From positions 1 to 37,015 of the forward strand of contig CAADUZ010000027.1 in assembly GCA_900752335.1 (NCBI GenBank): 37,015 nt of DNA, given 5' to 3'. Every line of letters starts with the position of its first letter. Positions within the stretch are counted from its first letter, which is position 1. Below the pieces are notes generated by a model, which was not told the origin of the DNA, made no database searches, and worked only from the letters and a program-made list of their open reading frames with translations. This document shows positions 5,203 to 12,502 of this stretch, in pieces. The DNA is from Clostridia bacterium. GTDB taxonomy: Bacteria > Bacillota > Clostridia > TANB77 > CAG-508. Made by a program: the position numbers and the translations under genes.

Positions 5203-5916
5203 ATGGCTGAATTTAATAAAACAGATTTTGGAGAAAGATTAAAAAAATATAGAAAAGATAAAGGGTTAAGCCAAGAAAATTTAGCTGCAGTTATTGGTAA
5301 AAATGCAACTACTATTGGTAGATTTGAAAAAGGACAATTAATTCCTAACGCGGAGCAAATATTTTTAATATGCAATGAACTAGAAATTAACGAGCAAGAT
5401 TTATTTAATACAGATGAAAGAATACATACTAAAGAAAGTACTAATCCTTTTAAAGTTAAAACTCTATATGTGTATTACAATGGGTTCTATCCTACACGCA
5501 AAAGGTTTGATAAATGTAAATTTAAAATAAATATAATACAAAAATCAAATTATTGCGCAATAGAAATGGCAGACTATAAAACAAATAAAATATATCTATC
5601 AGGTCATATTGAAACAGATAATTTTATGGCATTTCTAAAATTCAATAACTATAAACCAACAAGTCCTAGACTTGAGTGCTCACAAATAAATGTTAATATA
5701 GGAAGTGGAACTGACAGACTGATGCGAGGTGTCTTATTTTGTACTAATGGAAAATATGAACCTAGCTGTAGAAAGTGTTTTATATCAAAAAAAGATATAG
5801 ACTTTACCGATAGTATGTTAAAAGAATTGCAGTTTACTACTGAAGAATTTGAAAAAATGAAAGAGATAAATATATGCTATATAGATATAGAAAATAAAGA
5901 AGATTTTGAAGAATAA
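5203..5916 (+). CDS. XRE-family regulator with unknown C-terminal domain
   Basis: A 237-residue protein. Residues 5-67 are a Cro/C1 helix-turn-helix (FGERLKKYRKDKGLSQENLA, then GRFEKGQLIPNAEQIF). The remaining 165 residues are a soluble domain containing several Cys (CRKCF near 190) and I do not recognise it. It probably acts as the repressor of the element, sensing a signal through the C-terminal part. ATG at 5203 follows AAAGGAAG; an in-frame ATG at 5170 lies only 5 nt after the promoter -10 and is unlikely. Its promoter faces that of the small ORF, so it is the likely regulator of that module. Two terminators follow. Confidence 0.78.
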   Translation: MAEFNKTDFGERLKKYRKDKGLSQENLAAVIGKNATTIGRFEKGQLIPNAEQIFLICNELEINEQDLFNTDERIHTKESTNPFKVKTLYVYYNGFYPTRKRFDKCKFKINIIQKSNYCAIEMADYKTNKIYLSGHIETDNFMAFLKFNNYKPTSPRLECSQINVNIGSGTDRLMRGVLFCTNGKYEPSCRKCFISKKDIDFTDSMLKELQFTTEEFEKMKEINICYIDIENKEDFEE

Positions 5917-5923
5917 CATATAG

Positions 5924-5970
5924 ATACTTTGAATTATCTAATTTTAGAAATTCAAAGTATTTTTTATTTT
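5924..5970 (+). terminator. terminator after the XRE gene
   Basis: An 11-bp stem ATACTTTGAAT/ATTCAAAGTAT (5924-5934 with 5950-5960) followed by a T-rich run. Confidence 0.8.
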
Positions 5971-6018
5971 ATAAACGTAAATATAATTTTATAATTCAAT
6001 AATGTATTGTTTTTACTA

Positions 6019-6050
6019 CACTTTCAAGAATTTTTTGAAAGTGCATTTTT
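6019..6050 (+). terminator. second terminator in tandem
   Basis: A 9-bp stem CACTTTCAA/TTGAAAGTG (6019-6027 with 6035-6043) followed by CATTTTT. With the preceding hairpin it insulates the recombination genes from the regulator. Confidence 0.6.
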
Positions 6051-6159
6051 CAGTTTTTTTATTCTTTTTCTATTATTTTTATTCATTACTTGGATTTTCT
6101 ATGCTTTTACGCTTTAAACCATTTTACCATGCTATTATTAGCCCAAGCTTAAGCCTATA

Positions 6160-6173
6160 GGTTATTAATAACC
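6160..6173. promoter_or_regulatory. 14-bp perfect palindrome, operator-like
   Basis: GGTTATTAATAACC lies 23 bp before the ATG at 6197, the first gene of the putative excision/integration operon. This is the expected place for a repressor site. No clear -35/-10 pair was found nearby. Confidence 0.45.
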
Positions 6174-6196
6174 AATTAATATTTTAGGAGATAGAA

Positions 6197-6418
6197 ATGA
6201 AAAAAATTAAGAAAATTAAAACAAAAGATAACTTGTTTATACATGGAATTATCAGTTTAGACGATAAGAAAAATCTAAAATACTTTGATAAGTTATCCTA
6301 TGAAAATTATCTAAAAAATTTAAATATCGGAGATGATAAAAACAATGGAAAAAAGCGAAATTGTAATTATATATCAAGAACCAGGAAAAAATGCAATTCT
6401 AGAAAAAATAAAAAATGA
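6197..6418 (+). CDS. small basic protein of unknown function
   Basis: A 73-residue Lys-rich ORF with a good ribosome binding site (GGAG, 7 nt before the ATG). The first 48 residues look protein-like (LFIHGIISLDDKKN, YFDKLSYENYLKNL). The last 25 are very basic and overlap the start of the DUF3846-like frame at 6345. A frame error may therefore have lengthened this ORF: TGATAA occurs in another frame at 6333-6338. No family recognised. Confidence 0.5.
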   Translation: MKKIKKIKTKDNLFIHGIISLDDKKNLKYFDKLSYENYLKNLNIGDDKNNGKKRNCNYISRTRKKCNSRKNKK

Positions 6419-6810
6419 TATAGAAATATTTAGTAAATTAATAGGTCGGTCAAATTGAAATTATCCCTTATGAAGATATTGTCATTATATGTAATAAAGA
6501 TAGAAAAAAGTTAGAACCTAATATATACATAAATACAAAATTTTTAGGTATTGGGGAAACTATAAGAGGAAATATAATTATAGCTTGTAATGAAAATAAT
6601 AAATTTAAAACATTAAGTAAAACACAAGCTACACAATACATGAATTTTTTAAAAAATGCAAGCTTTAGTTATAAATCCATTATCAATACAACTTTTCCTC
6701 CTATTAAACACACAAATATTAATCCTAACACCAATAAAAATAGCGAAGTCTTAAAAATGATTTTAGATATTCAAATGATAATTTTAAATTTTATTAAGAA
6801 AAATAATTAG
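6345..6810 (+). pseudogene. DUF3846-like gene broken by a 1-nt frameshift
   Basis: The frame opening at ATG 6345 (MEKSEIVIIYQEPGKNA, then IFSKLIG) stops at TGA 6456. The next frame continues the same protein without a gap (GQIEIIPYEDIVIICN to the TAG at 6808). Removing one base, most simply the C at 6447, restores a product of about 154 residues. Its first 90 residues fit the DUF3846 pattern (V-Y-EPGK, LxxLVGGxIEVxP, a Gly-rich end). The family is frequent on conjugative elements; its function is unknown. Both halves keep good coding character, so the lesion is recent or a sequencing error. It sits between the small ORF at 6197 and the Xis-like gene. Confidence 0.75.
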
Positions 6811-6827
6811 ATAAAGAAGGTGCTAAT

Positions 6828-7127
6828 ATGGAAGATTTAAACAAACAGCTTATAAATGAAATAAATAATACTGATACAAAAAATATTATAATCGAAACTA
6901 AAGAAATTATGACACCAGAACAAATGCTAATTATAGAAGCCATGAAAAAAGTACAAAATCCTTTTGCAATGATTAAAGTAAAAGATGTTATAAATGATTT
7001 AGGCGTTTGTGAAAATATAGGCTATAAAATTTTTCAAAGAAATGACTTTCCTTCAATTAACATAGGAAAGAATAATCAAATAATGTTACTTGCTTACTTA
7101 CTTTGGAAAATGAATAGAAGGACTTAA
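6828..7127 (+). CDS. excisionase-like DNA-binding protein
   Basis: A 99-residue protein whose second half (IKVKDVINDLGVCENIGYKIFQRNDFPSINIGKNNQ) fits the winged helix of Tn916-type Xis/helix-turn-helix proteins, in which a Lys/Gly pair ends a recognition wing. It would bend attachment-site DNA and steer the integrase towards excision. The N-terminal 50 residues are a polar helical extension. ATG follows AAGGTG. It ends 12 bp before the integrase gene, as excisionase genes often do. Confidence 0.7.
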   Translation: MEDLNKQLINEINNTDTKNIIIETKEIMTPEQMLIIEAMKKVQNPFAMIKVKDVINDLGVCENIGYKIFQRNDFPSINIGKNNQIMLLAYLLWKMNRRT

Positions 7128-7139
7128 GGAATACTTTTT

Positions 7140-8534
7140 ATGGCTAATAATAGAAAAGAAAAAATCGGAAGTGTTTACTATGATAAAAAAGATAAGAAAT
7201 GGAAATGTACATATTATATTTTTGAGCAAGAAATAGAAAAAAGAAAATATAAATCTTTTTCAACAGAAGAAGATGCAAAGAATTTTTTGACCAGTATTCA
7301 ATATCAAAAAGGAAATAAACTATTTATACAAAACAATGGTATTCCTATAAATTTGCTTATGAGAGAAAATTTACAGAATAAATTAGACCTAAACTTAATT
7401 GGTGAAAGAACATATTTAAGAATATCACAAACAATAAAGACTATTGAAAAATCTCCTATCTCACACAAAAATATTAATGAGATTACAAGCGAGGATATTC
7501 AAAGTTATTTCATTACATTAAAACATTATAGCAATTCTACAATAAGGAAAATTAGAGAGCAATTTACGCAAATATTTAACATTTCCGTAAATAAAGGATA
7601 TATTACAAAAAATCCTATGTTTGGTGTTATAACCCCTAAAAGTGATCAAATACGTTACCCTATTCAAGCATTAGAAATAGAAGAGCAACAAAGATTAACT
7701 GATTATCTATTGAATTCTACAATAGAAGAGATTCCCCTTAAAGTAGCTTATTTAATGCAAATGTATATGGGCCTTCGTATAGGAGAAGCATTAGCCTTAC
7801 GTAGTACAGATATAGATTTACAAAGAAATGTAGTAATCATAGATAAGACTTTATCTATTAATAAAAGCGGTAAAATTATAATGAAATACTTACCTAAAAC
7901 TTATTCTGGTGTTAGAGAAGTTCCTATACCAATTTTTATAAGAAACGAAATTATAAATCAAATGAAATTAGCAGAAAATAATTTTGACAAACAATTATTT
8001 TTAGACAATGAAGGAAATTATGTAAGACCAAGTAATGCTAATAGAGATTTAAAAGAAATTGGTATTAAATTAGGAATTAAAGATTTAACTACTCACCGTT
8101 TAAGACATACGTTTGGAACAAGGTGCATAGAAGCCGGCATGAGAGCTGTCGCATTACAGAGATTATTAGGACATGCTGATATTCAAACAACTTTAAATAC
8201 TTACGCTTCTGTTTTTGAAAGATATAAAAAGTCTGAATTAGAAAAAGTTAATAATTATTATATGGATAATGAAATTATTATGGCTATTTCTAATGGCACT
8301 GTTGATTTAAGCAAAGAAGATTTAAGCAAAATAGAAAATGAATTTGAAAAAGTAAAATCCGAATATTATCTTATAGGTAAGCCTTATACAGAAATGAGTT
8401 CCAGTGATTTAAAAAATTTAATAGTACAAATAGATAAATTTCAAGAAGAGCTAGAACAATTACAGTATAAACTAAATTATTATATAACTAATCAGAGTAG
8501 TATTGAACTAATCGAACCAGAAGAAGAAAGATAA
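7140..8534 (+). CDS. int: tyrosine recombinase, integrase of the mobile element
   Basis: A 464-residue phage/Tn916-type integrase that cuts and rejoins attachment sites. Domain order: an N-terminal arm-binding AP2-like domain (residues 5-55, GSVYYDKKDKKWKCTYYI), a SAM-like core-binding domain (about 65-160) and the catalytic domain (about 175-370). Catalytic residues visible are Arg in GLRIGEALAL, His and Arg in HRLRHTFGTR, His in LLGH and the nucleophile Tyr in TLNTYASV. A coiled, acidic C-terminal tail of about 90 residues is longer than in Tn916 Int. ATG follows AAGGA. The downstream tRNA-Leu is a plausible target, but no duplicated core was found here. Confidence 0.92.
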   Translation: MANNRKEKIGSVYYDKKDKKWKCTYYIFEQEIEKRKYKSFSTEEDAKNFLTSIQYQKGNKLFIQNNGIPINLLMRENLQNKLDLNLIGERTYLRISQTIKTIEKSPISHKNINEITSEDIQSYFITLKHYSNSTIRKIREQFTQIFNISVNKGYITKNPMFGVITPKSDQIRYPIQALEIEEQQRLTDYLLNSTIEEIPLKVAYLMQMYMGLRIGEALALRSTDIDLQRNVVIIDKTLSINKSGKIIMKYLPKTYSGVREVPIPIFIRNEIINQMKLAENNFDKQLFLDNEGNYVRPSNANRDLKEIGIKLGIKDLTTHRLRHTFGTRCIEAGMRAVALQRLLGHADIQTTLNTYASVFERYKKSELEKVNNYYMDNEIIMAISNGTVDLSKEDLSKIENEFEKVKSEYYLIGKPYTEMSSSDLKNLIVQIDKFQEELEQLQYKLNYYITNQSSIELIEPEEER

Positions 8535-8572
8535 TTTGTGAAAATAACTATTTTTACAAATTAAGTGGAAAG

Positions 8573-8810
8573 GTCTGGGAAACCGTTTCAGGTTTCCCAG
8601 GACAATATTTTTTAGTAATAATCATAGAAATTTAGTATCAACAAATAATCTCAAAAAATCTTGTACAGGGGTTGATTAAGGGGAAAATCCCCTTAATCAT
8701 ACAGAACATTTTTAATGTTCTAGTATGTTAGAACACTTTAAATTGGTATTTATTAAACTAAAAATAATGAGATTAGAACATAAGTAAAGCTACGTAGCAC
8801 TGCTTTAATG
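8573..8810 (+). other. oriT-like region before the relaxase
   Basis: A gene-free stretch packed with inverted repeats. They are CTGGGAAACC/GGTTTCCCAG (8574-8599, possibly also the integrase terminator), TGATTAAGGGG/CCCCTTAATCA (8673-8699), AGAACATT/AATGTTCT (8703-8721) and TAAAGC/GCTTTA (8785-8807). The last encloses the palindrome GCTACGTAGC and ends 20 bp before the relaxase start. MobV relaxases nick an origin just upstream of their own gene within a comparable dyad ending in CTTTA. The exact nick site is inference. Confidence 0.6.
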
Positions 8811-8826
8811 AAAGAAGGTGTAAAAT

Positions 8827-9804
8827 GTGAGCTATGCAATAATTAGAAATACAAACTATAAAAAGGGTAATTTATCTGGCATATATAGACATAACGAGAG
8901 AAAAAATACAAATTATTCTAACAAGGAAATAAATAAACAAAATTCAGGATTAAATTATTCTATAAAAAAACCATATTCCACTTATGAAAAAATGTTCAAA
9001 GACATAAAAGAAAAATATAAGTTAAAAGGTATGATTAAAAAAGTTAGTAATGTAATGTGTGAATTTATAATTACTTCTGACAAAGAATTTTTTACTAGTA
9101 TTGGAGAGGAAGAAACAAAAAGGTACTTTCAAACAGCATATAGATTTGTCGCAAATTATAATAATCTTGGCGAAGATTTTATTGTGTCTGCAAAAGTACA
9201 TATGGATGAGAGTACGCCTCACATGCATATTGTTTTTATTCCAGTAGTTCATAAGAAAGATAAAGAAGGAAATAAAATATCAAAAATAGCTTGTAGTGAG
9301 TTTTGGAAAGGTAAAGACAGTTATCGAAAACTACAAGACAATTTCTACTCATATATAACAAAATCTGGCTTTAATTTAGAAAGAGGAAACAATGTAGAAA
9401 ATGAACATATAGCAATAGAAAAACTAAAAAAAATTACAAATTATGAAACTCAAGAAATACTTAAAGAAACTAATTATCTTGAAGAAGAAATAATAACGGA
9501 CGATATTGAAGTTGTTAGGAAAGATTATAAACGTATAATAAAAAAATTTAATACGCTAACTAATAGGTATATCAAAATAAAAAATATTATAGAAAATACA
9601 ATAAAGAAGTCAGAAGAGTTGGAACTTGAAAATCTCAATTTGAAACATGAAAATCAAAAATTGAAGCATGAAAATTCAAAATTAAGAAACTATATAGATA
9701 AAATATTTGAATATACTAGTTTACTATTAAATTTTTCCAAGGACACACTAAAAAGATTAGTAAATTCATTTATATTGTCTTTAAAAAGCAAAGACGAACG
9801 ATAG
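8827..9804 (+). CDS. mobV: MobV-family relaxase (plasmid mobilization/recombination protein)
   Basis: A 325-residue relaxase that nicks oriT and leads the single strand into a recipient, using the transfer channel of a helper element. The N-terminal 200 residues carry the family motifs: the early HNER (residues 22-25) and HMDESTPHMHIVFIP, the metal-binding histidine motif (residues about 123-137). The C-terminal third is coiled coil with a repeat of the type LKHENxKL. Start is GTG at 8827 behind AAGGTG. No type IV secretion genes are adjacent, so the element would be mobilizable, not self-transmissible. A weak hairpin at 9802-9826 may terminate it. Confidence 0.9.
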   Translation: MSYAIIRNTNYKKGNLSGIYRHNERKNTNYSNKEINKQNSGLNYSIKKPYSTYEKMFKDIKEKYKLKGMIKKVSNVMCEFIITSDKEFFTSIGEEETKRYFQTAYRFVANYNNLGEDFIVSAKVHMDESTPHMHIVFIPVVHKKDKEGNKISKIACSEFWKGKDSYRKLQDNFYSYITKSGFNLERGNNVENEHIAIEKLKKITNYETQEILKETNYLEEEIITDDIEVVRKDYKRIIKKFNTLTNRYIKIKNIIENTIKKSEELELENLNLKHENQKLKHENSKLRNYIDKIFEYTSLLLNFSKDTLKRLVNSFILSLKSKDER

Positions 9805-9982
9805 GGCTAAAGTTAGCTCTATTTTTATTCCTAGCAAGATTTCTTATATTAAATTTTAAATTCTTTGATATTAGTGACTTTTCTGTCATAAAAGTTCCGA
9901 GCATATTCCGAGCAGAAACAAAAACTGAACAAAAAATGACAAAAAATTTTGAAAACATGTTGAATAATAAAATGGTATTTAT

Positions 9983-10021
9983 ATTACCTGTAATGCGGCG
10001 CTAGCAATAATTACAGGTAAT
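9983..10021. repeat. 12-bp inverted repeat between relaxase and tRNA
   Basis: ATTACCTGTAAT (9983-9994) and ATTACAGGTAAT (10010-10021) flank a 15-nt GC-rich centre. Further out TGG (9973-9975) faces CCA (10023-10025). There is no T-run. A recombination site, element end or replication/transfer structure is possible. A short direct repeat TTCCGAGCA occurs twice nearby, around 9895-9915. The rest of 9827-9982 is AT-rich and empty. Confidence 0.5.
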
Positions 10022-10034
10022 GCCAAATAAAAAC

Positions 10035-10071
10035 AAAAAAAGTTGAAATTGGTTAAAATCTCAACTTTTTT
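10035..10071. terminator. bidirectional terminator beside the tRNA
   Basis: A stem of about 11 bp, AAAAAAGTTGA/TCAACTTTTTT, has A-runs on one side and T-runs on the other. It can end the tRNA transcript (minus) and anything leaving the mobile element (plus). Confidence 0.75.
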
Positions 10072-10090
10072 CCTTCAAAACTATATGTTT

Positions 10091-10181
10091 TGGTGCAGAT
10101 GGCCGGAATCGAACCGGCACGGGAGTATAAGTCCCGCAGGATTTTAAGTCCTGTGCGTCTGCCAGTTCCGCCACATCTGCA
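10091..10181 (-). tRNA. tRNA-Leu (anticodon UAA)
   Basis: Read on the minus strand it has a 7-bp acceptor stem TGCAGAT/ATCTGCA with encoded CCA, a D arm GGCGGAACTGGCAGACGC and an anticodon stem CAGGA/TCCTG around the loop CTTAAAA (anticodon TAA). It also has a long variable arm and a T arm GCCGGTTCGATTCCGGC. The long variable arm is the class II form expected of tRNA-Leu. Its 3' end faces the mobile element. Confidence 0.96.
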
Positions 10182-10203
10182 TTTTCTTGAACTGACAATA
10201 AGT

Positions 10204-10233
10204 ATTGTACTACTTTTTTAAGTAGTTTGTCAA
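10204..10233 (-). promoter_or_regulatory. promoter of tRNA-Leu
   Basis: Minus-strand TTGACA (10228-10233), an 18-nt spacer and TACAAT (10204-10209). The promoter is itself an inverted repeat (ATAAGTATTG/CAATACTTAT outer, ACTACTT/AAGTAGT inner, about 10195-10240). Confidence 0.75.
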
Positions 10234-10264
10234 TACTTATGGAGAAAAAAATATCAAATTGCTT

Positions 10265-10483
10265 TTATTTTTTATTTTCTTTCTCTTCTACTATTGTTAA
10301 TAGTTCGTCAAATGAACAATTTAATGTTTTTGCAAATCCCTCTAAATATTTGTAGCTTATAGATTTTTTACCACTTTTTATAGCTTTATTTAAATTATAT
10401 AGCGAAATATCCATTTGGTCACAAAGCCATGACTTGCTTTTTCCTTTTTCTTTTAAAATTTTTCCTACATTTATCTGTATCAC
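10265..10483 (-). CDS. small XRE-family repressor
   Basis: A 72-residue Cro/C1-type helix-turn-helix protein (GKILKEKGKSKSWLCDQMDI, then NLNKAIKSGKKSISYKYLEGFAKTLNCSFDELL). It consists of the DNA-binding domain only. Start is GTG at 10483, 9 nt after AGGAG. It is divergent from the DUF6591-like gene, whose promoter carries a 12-bp palindrome. Repression of that gene is a reasonable inference. Confidence 0.83.
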   Translation of the reverse strand: MIQINVGKILKEKGKSKSWLCDQMDISLYNLNKAIKSGKKSISYKYLEGFAKTLNCSFDELLTIVEEKENKK

Positions 10484-10542
10484 GTAAGCATTCTCCTATC
10501 TATATTTTTCTTATTCTATACTAATGACAAATGTAAAAATAG

Positions 10543-10575
10543 CACTTGCAAGTGTCCCCTTCTCTGTGATATAAT
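10543..10575 (+). promoter_or_regulatory. promoter with palindromic operator
   Basis: TTGCAA (10546-10551), an 18-nt spacer and TATAAT (10570-10575) with an extended TGA before the -10. The -35 lies inside the perfect palindrome CACTTGCAAGTG (10543-10554), a typical place for a repressor site. Confidence 0.68.
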
Positions 10576-10608
10576 TTAACAAAATTTAAAAGAAAGGGGA
10601 TATATTTT

Positions 10609-11718
10609 ATGGAAAATGGTACTAATCAAACTAAAAAGCCTTTTTACAAAAGTGCATGGTTTATTACTCTATCTATATTGTTAGCTATTATTCTTGTTGC
10701 TATCATTATATTTGCTGCTGTAAATGCTGGAGGTGGAAATAATCTTAATTGGTCTGAACTTGAGCTTGGCGATAAGCTTCCCAAACCAAAGAAGCTAGAT
10801 GGCGAAATATTGTCTGATAATAGTGAGTATTTATCACTTGAAATGAATAATGTTAGCGAAGAAGATTTTAATGATTACATGAAAGAATGTAAAAATGCTG
10901 GATACAATGTAGATATAGCTTATGAAAGTTTGGGCAGCATGTATGAAGCTTTTAATGAAGAAGGATATAATTTATATCTTTCATATTCCTCATTTGAAAA
11001 AAGTATGCGTATTAACTTAAGTGAACCTGCAACAGTAAAAATGAAGGATTTTGAGTGGCCAGATAATGACTTATGCTCGCTTTTACCTGCTCCAAAGTCT
11101 AATTTTGGATATTTTAACTCTAATAGTAGTAGTTATCTTTCCGTTTCTATCGGAAATACTAGTGTTCAAGATTTTGAAGATTATGTAGAAGCTTGCCAAG
11201 ACAGTGGCTTCAATGTTGATTATTATAGCAGTGATAATAGTTATTCTGCTAAAAATTCTGATGGTTACAGCTTATATGTAAAATATGCTGGTGTTAATGT
11301 AATGGAAATTACTTTAAATAAGCCTTATGCGGATACAGACGACGATACTACTATTGATGAGTCTTCTCCAACTGAAGAAGAGCCAGAAGAATCAAAAGAA
11401 CCAGAAAAAGAACCTGTATCTTCCAAACCAGAAGATAGTAGTTCTTCTGAAGATGGTTTGAGTACAGAATTTAAAAATGCAATGGATAGCTATGAAGAGT
11501 TTATGGATGATTATATTGATTTCATGGAAAAATATCAAAATTCTGATGGTACAGATTTAAGCTTAATTACAGAATATACAGAATACATGAATAAATATGC
11601 CCAAGTATGTGAAGATTTTGAAGCTTGGGATAGTAAAGATATGAACTCAACAGAAGCTGCTTATTATCTTGAAGTTCAAACTAGAGTTAATCAAAAACTT
11701 TTAAATGCATTAGACTAA
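10609..11718 (+). CDS. membrane-anchored protein with tandem DUF6591-like domains
   Basis: A 369-residue protein. Residues 1-15 are cytoplasmic and 16-40 a membrane helix (AWFITLSILLAIILVAIII). The rest lies outside. Two homologous domains follow: about 50-135 (WSELELGDKLPKP, YLSLEMNNVSEEDFNDYMKECKNAG) and about 150-230 (WPDNDLCSLLPAP, YLSVSIGNTSVQDFEDYVEA). This is the DUF6591 pattern. An acidic Pro/Glu/Ser linker (about 240-283) leads to a helical C-terminal module (FKNAMDSYEEFMDDYIDFMEKY) often joined to this family. Function unknown. ATG is behind AAAGGGG. It is probably controlled by the divergent XRE protein. Confidence 0.75.
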   Translation: MENGTNQTKKPFYKSAWFITLSILLAIILVAIIIFAAVNAGGGNNLNWSELELGDKLPKPKKLDGEILSDNSEYLSLEMNNVSEEDFNDYMKECKNAGYNVDIAYESLGSMYEAFNEEGYNLYLSYSSFEKSMRINLSEPATVKMKDFEWPDNDLCSLLPAPKSNFGYFNSNSSSYLSVSIGNTSVQDFEDYVEACQDSGFNVDYYSSDNSYSAKNSDGYSLYVKYAGVNVMEITLNKPYADTDDDTTIDESSPTEEEPEESKEPEKEPVSSKPEDSSSSEDGLSTEFKNAMDSYEEFMDDYIDFMEKYQNSDGTDLSLITEYTEYMNKYAQVCEDFEAWDSKDMNSTEAAYYLEVQTRVNQKLLNALD

Positions 11719-11757
11719 TTTAAATGTTATTTACATTTTAGCTTTAACATATTTTAA

Positions 11758-11788
11758 GGCGAAAGAGATTTTTCTTTCGCCTTCTTTT
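11758..11788 (+). terminator. terminator of the DUF6591-like gene
   Basis: A 9-bp stem GGCGAAAGA/TCTTTCGCC with a 6-nt loop, followed by TTCTTTTT. Confidence 0.85.
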
Positions 11789-11808
11789 TATGTTTTTACA
11801 GTCTACTT

Positions 11809-11949
11809 TTATTCTTCTACTTTTACAAAAGTACTTTTTGGTACACCACATAATGGGCAAACCCAATCATCTGGTAAATCCTCAAATTTTACAGGTTCAA
11901 CTGCATCGTCATAAATATAGCCACATGCTAAACATTTGTATTTATTCAT
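11809..11949 (-). CDS. rubredoxin, short form
   Basis: A 46-residue one-iron electron carrier. It has both iron-binding knuckles, CLACGYIYD (residues 6-14) and CPLCGVPKS (about 31-39), and the FEDLPDDWVCP sequence typical of rubredoxins. It is shorter than the usual 52-54 residues because the loop between the first knuckle and FEDLPDD lacks about seven residues. ATG at 11949 follows GGAGG by 6 nt. It is a single gene between terminators. It would serve oxygen or peroxide reduction in the cytoplasm of an anaerobe; the partner is not nearby. Confidence 0.9.
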   Translation of the reverse strand: MNKYKCLACGYIYDDAVEPVKFEDLPDDWVCPLCGVPKSTFVKVEE

Positions 11950-12034
11950 AATCTACCTCCTACTTTTTTATGTATTATATCATATATTTTTAATTTTTAA
12001 ACTAATCAAGAACAATATATATGTTTATAAATAT

Positions 12035-12068
12035 AAAAAGATATAGGAAAACTCTCTTTTCCTATATC
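12035..12068 (-). terminator. terminator of the HU gene
   Basis: A 12-bp stem GATATAGGAAAA/TTTTCCTATATC with a 5-nt loop (12040-12068), then TTTTTATA on the minus strand. Confidence 0.85.
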
Positions 12069-12102
12069 CCCTATGAATTCATATTTTTATATAAATTACA
12101 AA

Positions 12103-12381
12103 TTATTTTTTATTTACTAATTCTTTTAATGCTTTTCCTGCTTTGAATACAGGTGCTTTAGAAGCTGGTATTTTTATTTCTTCTTTAGTTTGTGGGTTTC
12201 TACCTTTTCTAGCAGCTCTTTTTCTTACTTCAAAAGATCCAAATCCAACTAATTGAACTTTATCTCCTTTTACTAATGCATCTGTTACAACATCTATAAA
12301 AGCATTTAATGTTGCTTCTGCATCTTTTTTTGTTTCTCCTGTTTTAGCTGCGATAGCTGCGATTAATTCTGATTTGTTCAT
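12103..12381 (-). CDS. hup: HU-family DNA-binding protein
   Basis: A 92-residue histone-like dimer that bends and compacts chromosomal DNA. MNKSELIAAIAAKTGETKKDAEATLNAF forms the helical base. GFGSFEVRKRAARKGRNPQT is the HU signature and the start of the DNA-binding arm, and the IP pair for intercalation is present in KIPASKAPVFKAG. The ATG at 12381 is preferred because AGGAGG is 8 nt upstream; the ATG at 12387 is almost on top of the site. Its terminator lies directly downstream. Confidence 0.95.
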   Translation of the reverse strand: MNKSELIAAIAAKTGETKKDAEATLNAFIDVVTDALVKGDKVQLVGFGSFEVRKRAARKGRNPQTKEEIKIPASKAPVFKAGKALKELVNKK

Positions 12382-12502
12382 TTTCATTACCTCCTATAAG
12401 ATTTTCATATGTAGACTGTAAACGCTATCTACTACTATCAATATTCTCCAAACTTCAATAAAATCCTTCTTTTTTTTATTAAAATTTGCATATTCCTACA
12501 AA

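Noticed and set aside
8573..8607. Hairpin CTGGGAAACC/GGTTTCCCAG as a separate integrase terminator
   Set aside because: It could be one, but the T-rich stretch starts several bases later and the stem belongs to the dyad-rich oriT-like region, so it is listed there.
1..10181. Attachment-site duplication of the tRNA-Leu 3' end
   Set aside because: I searched the left region for GGCCGGAATCGAACCGG and its parts and found no second copy, so element ends are not called.
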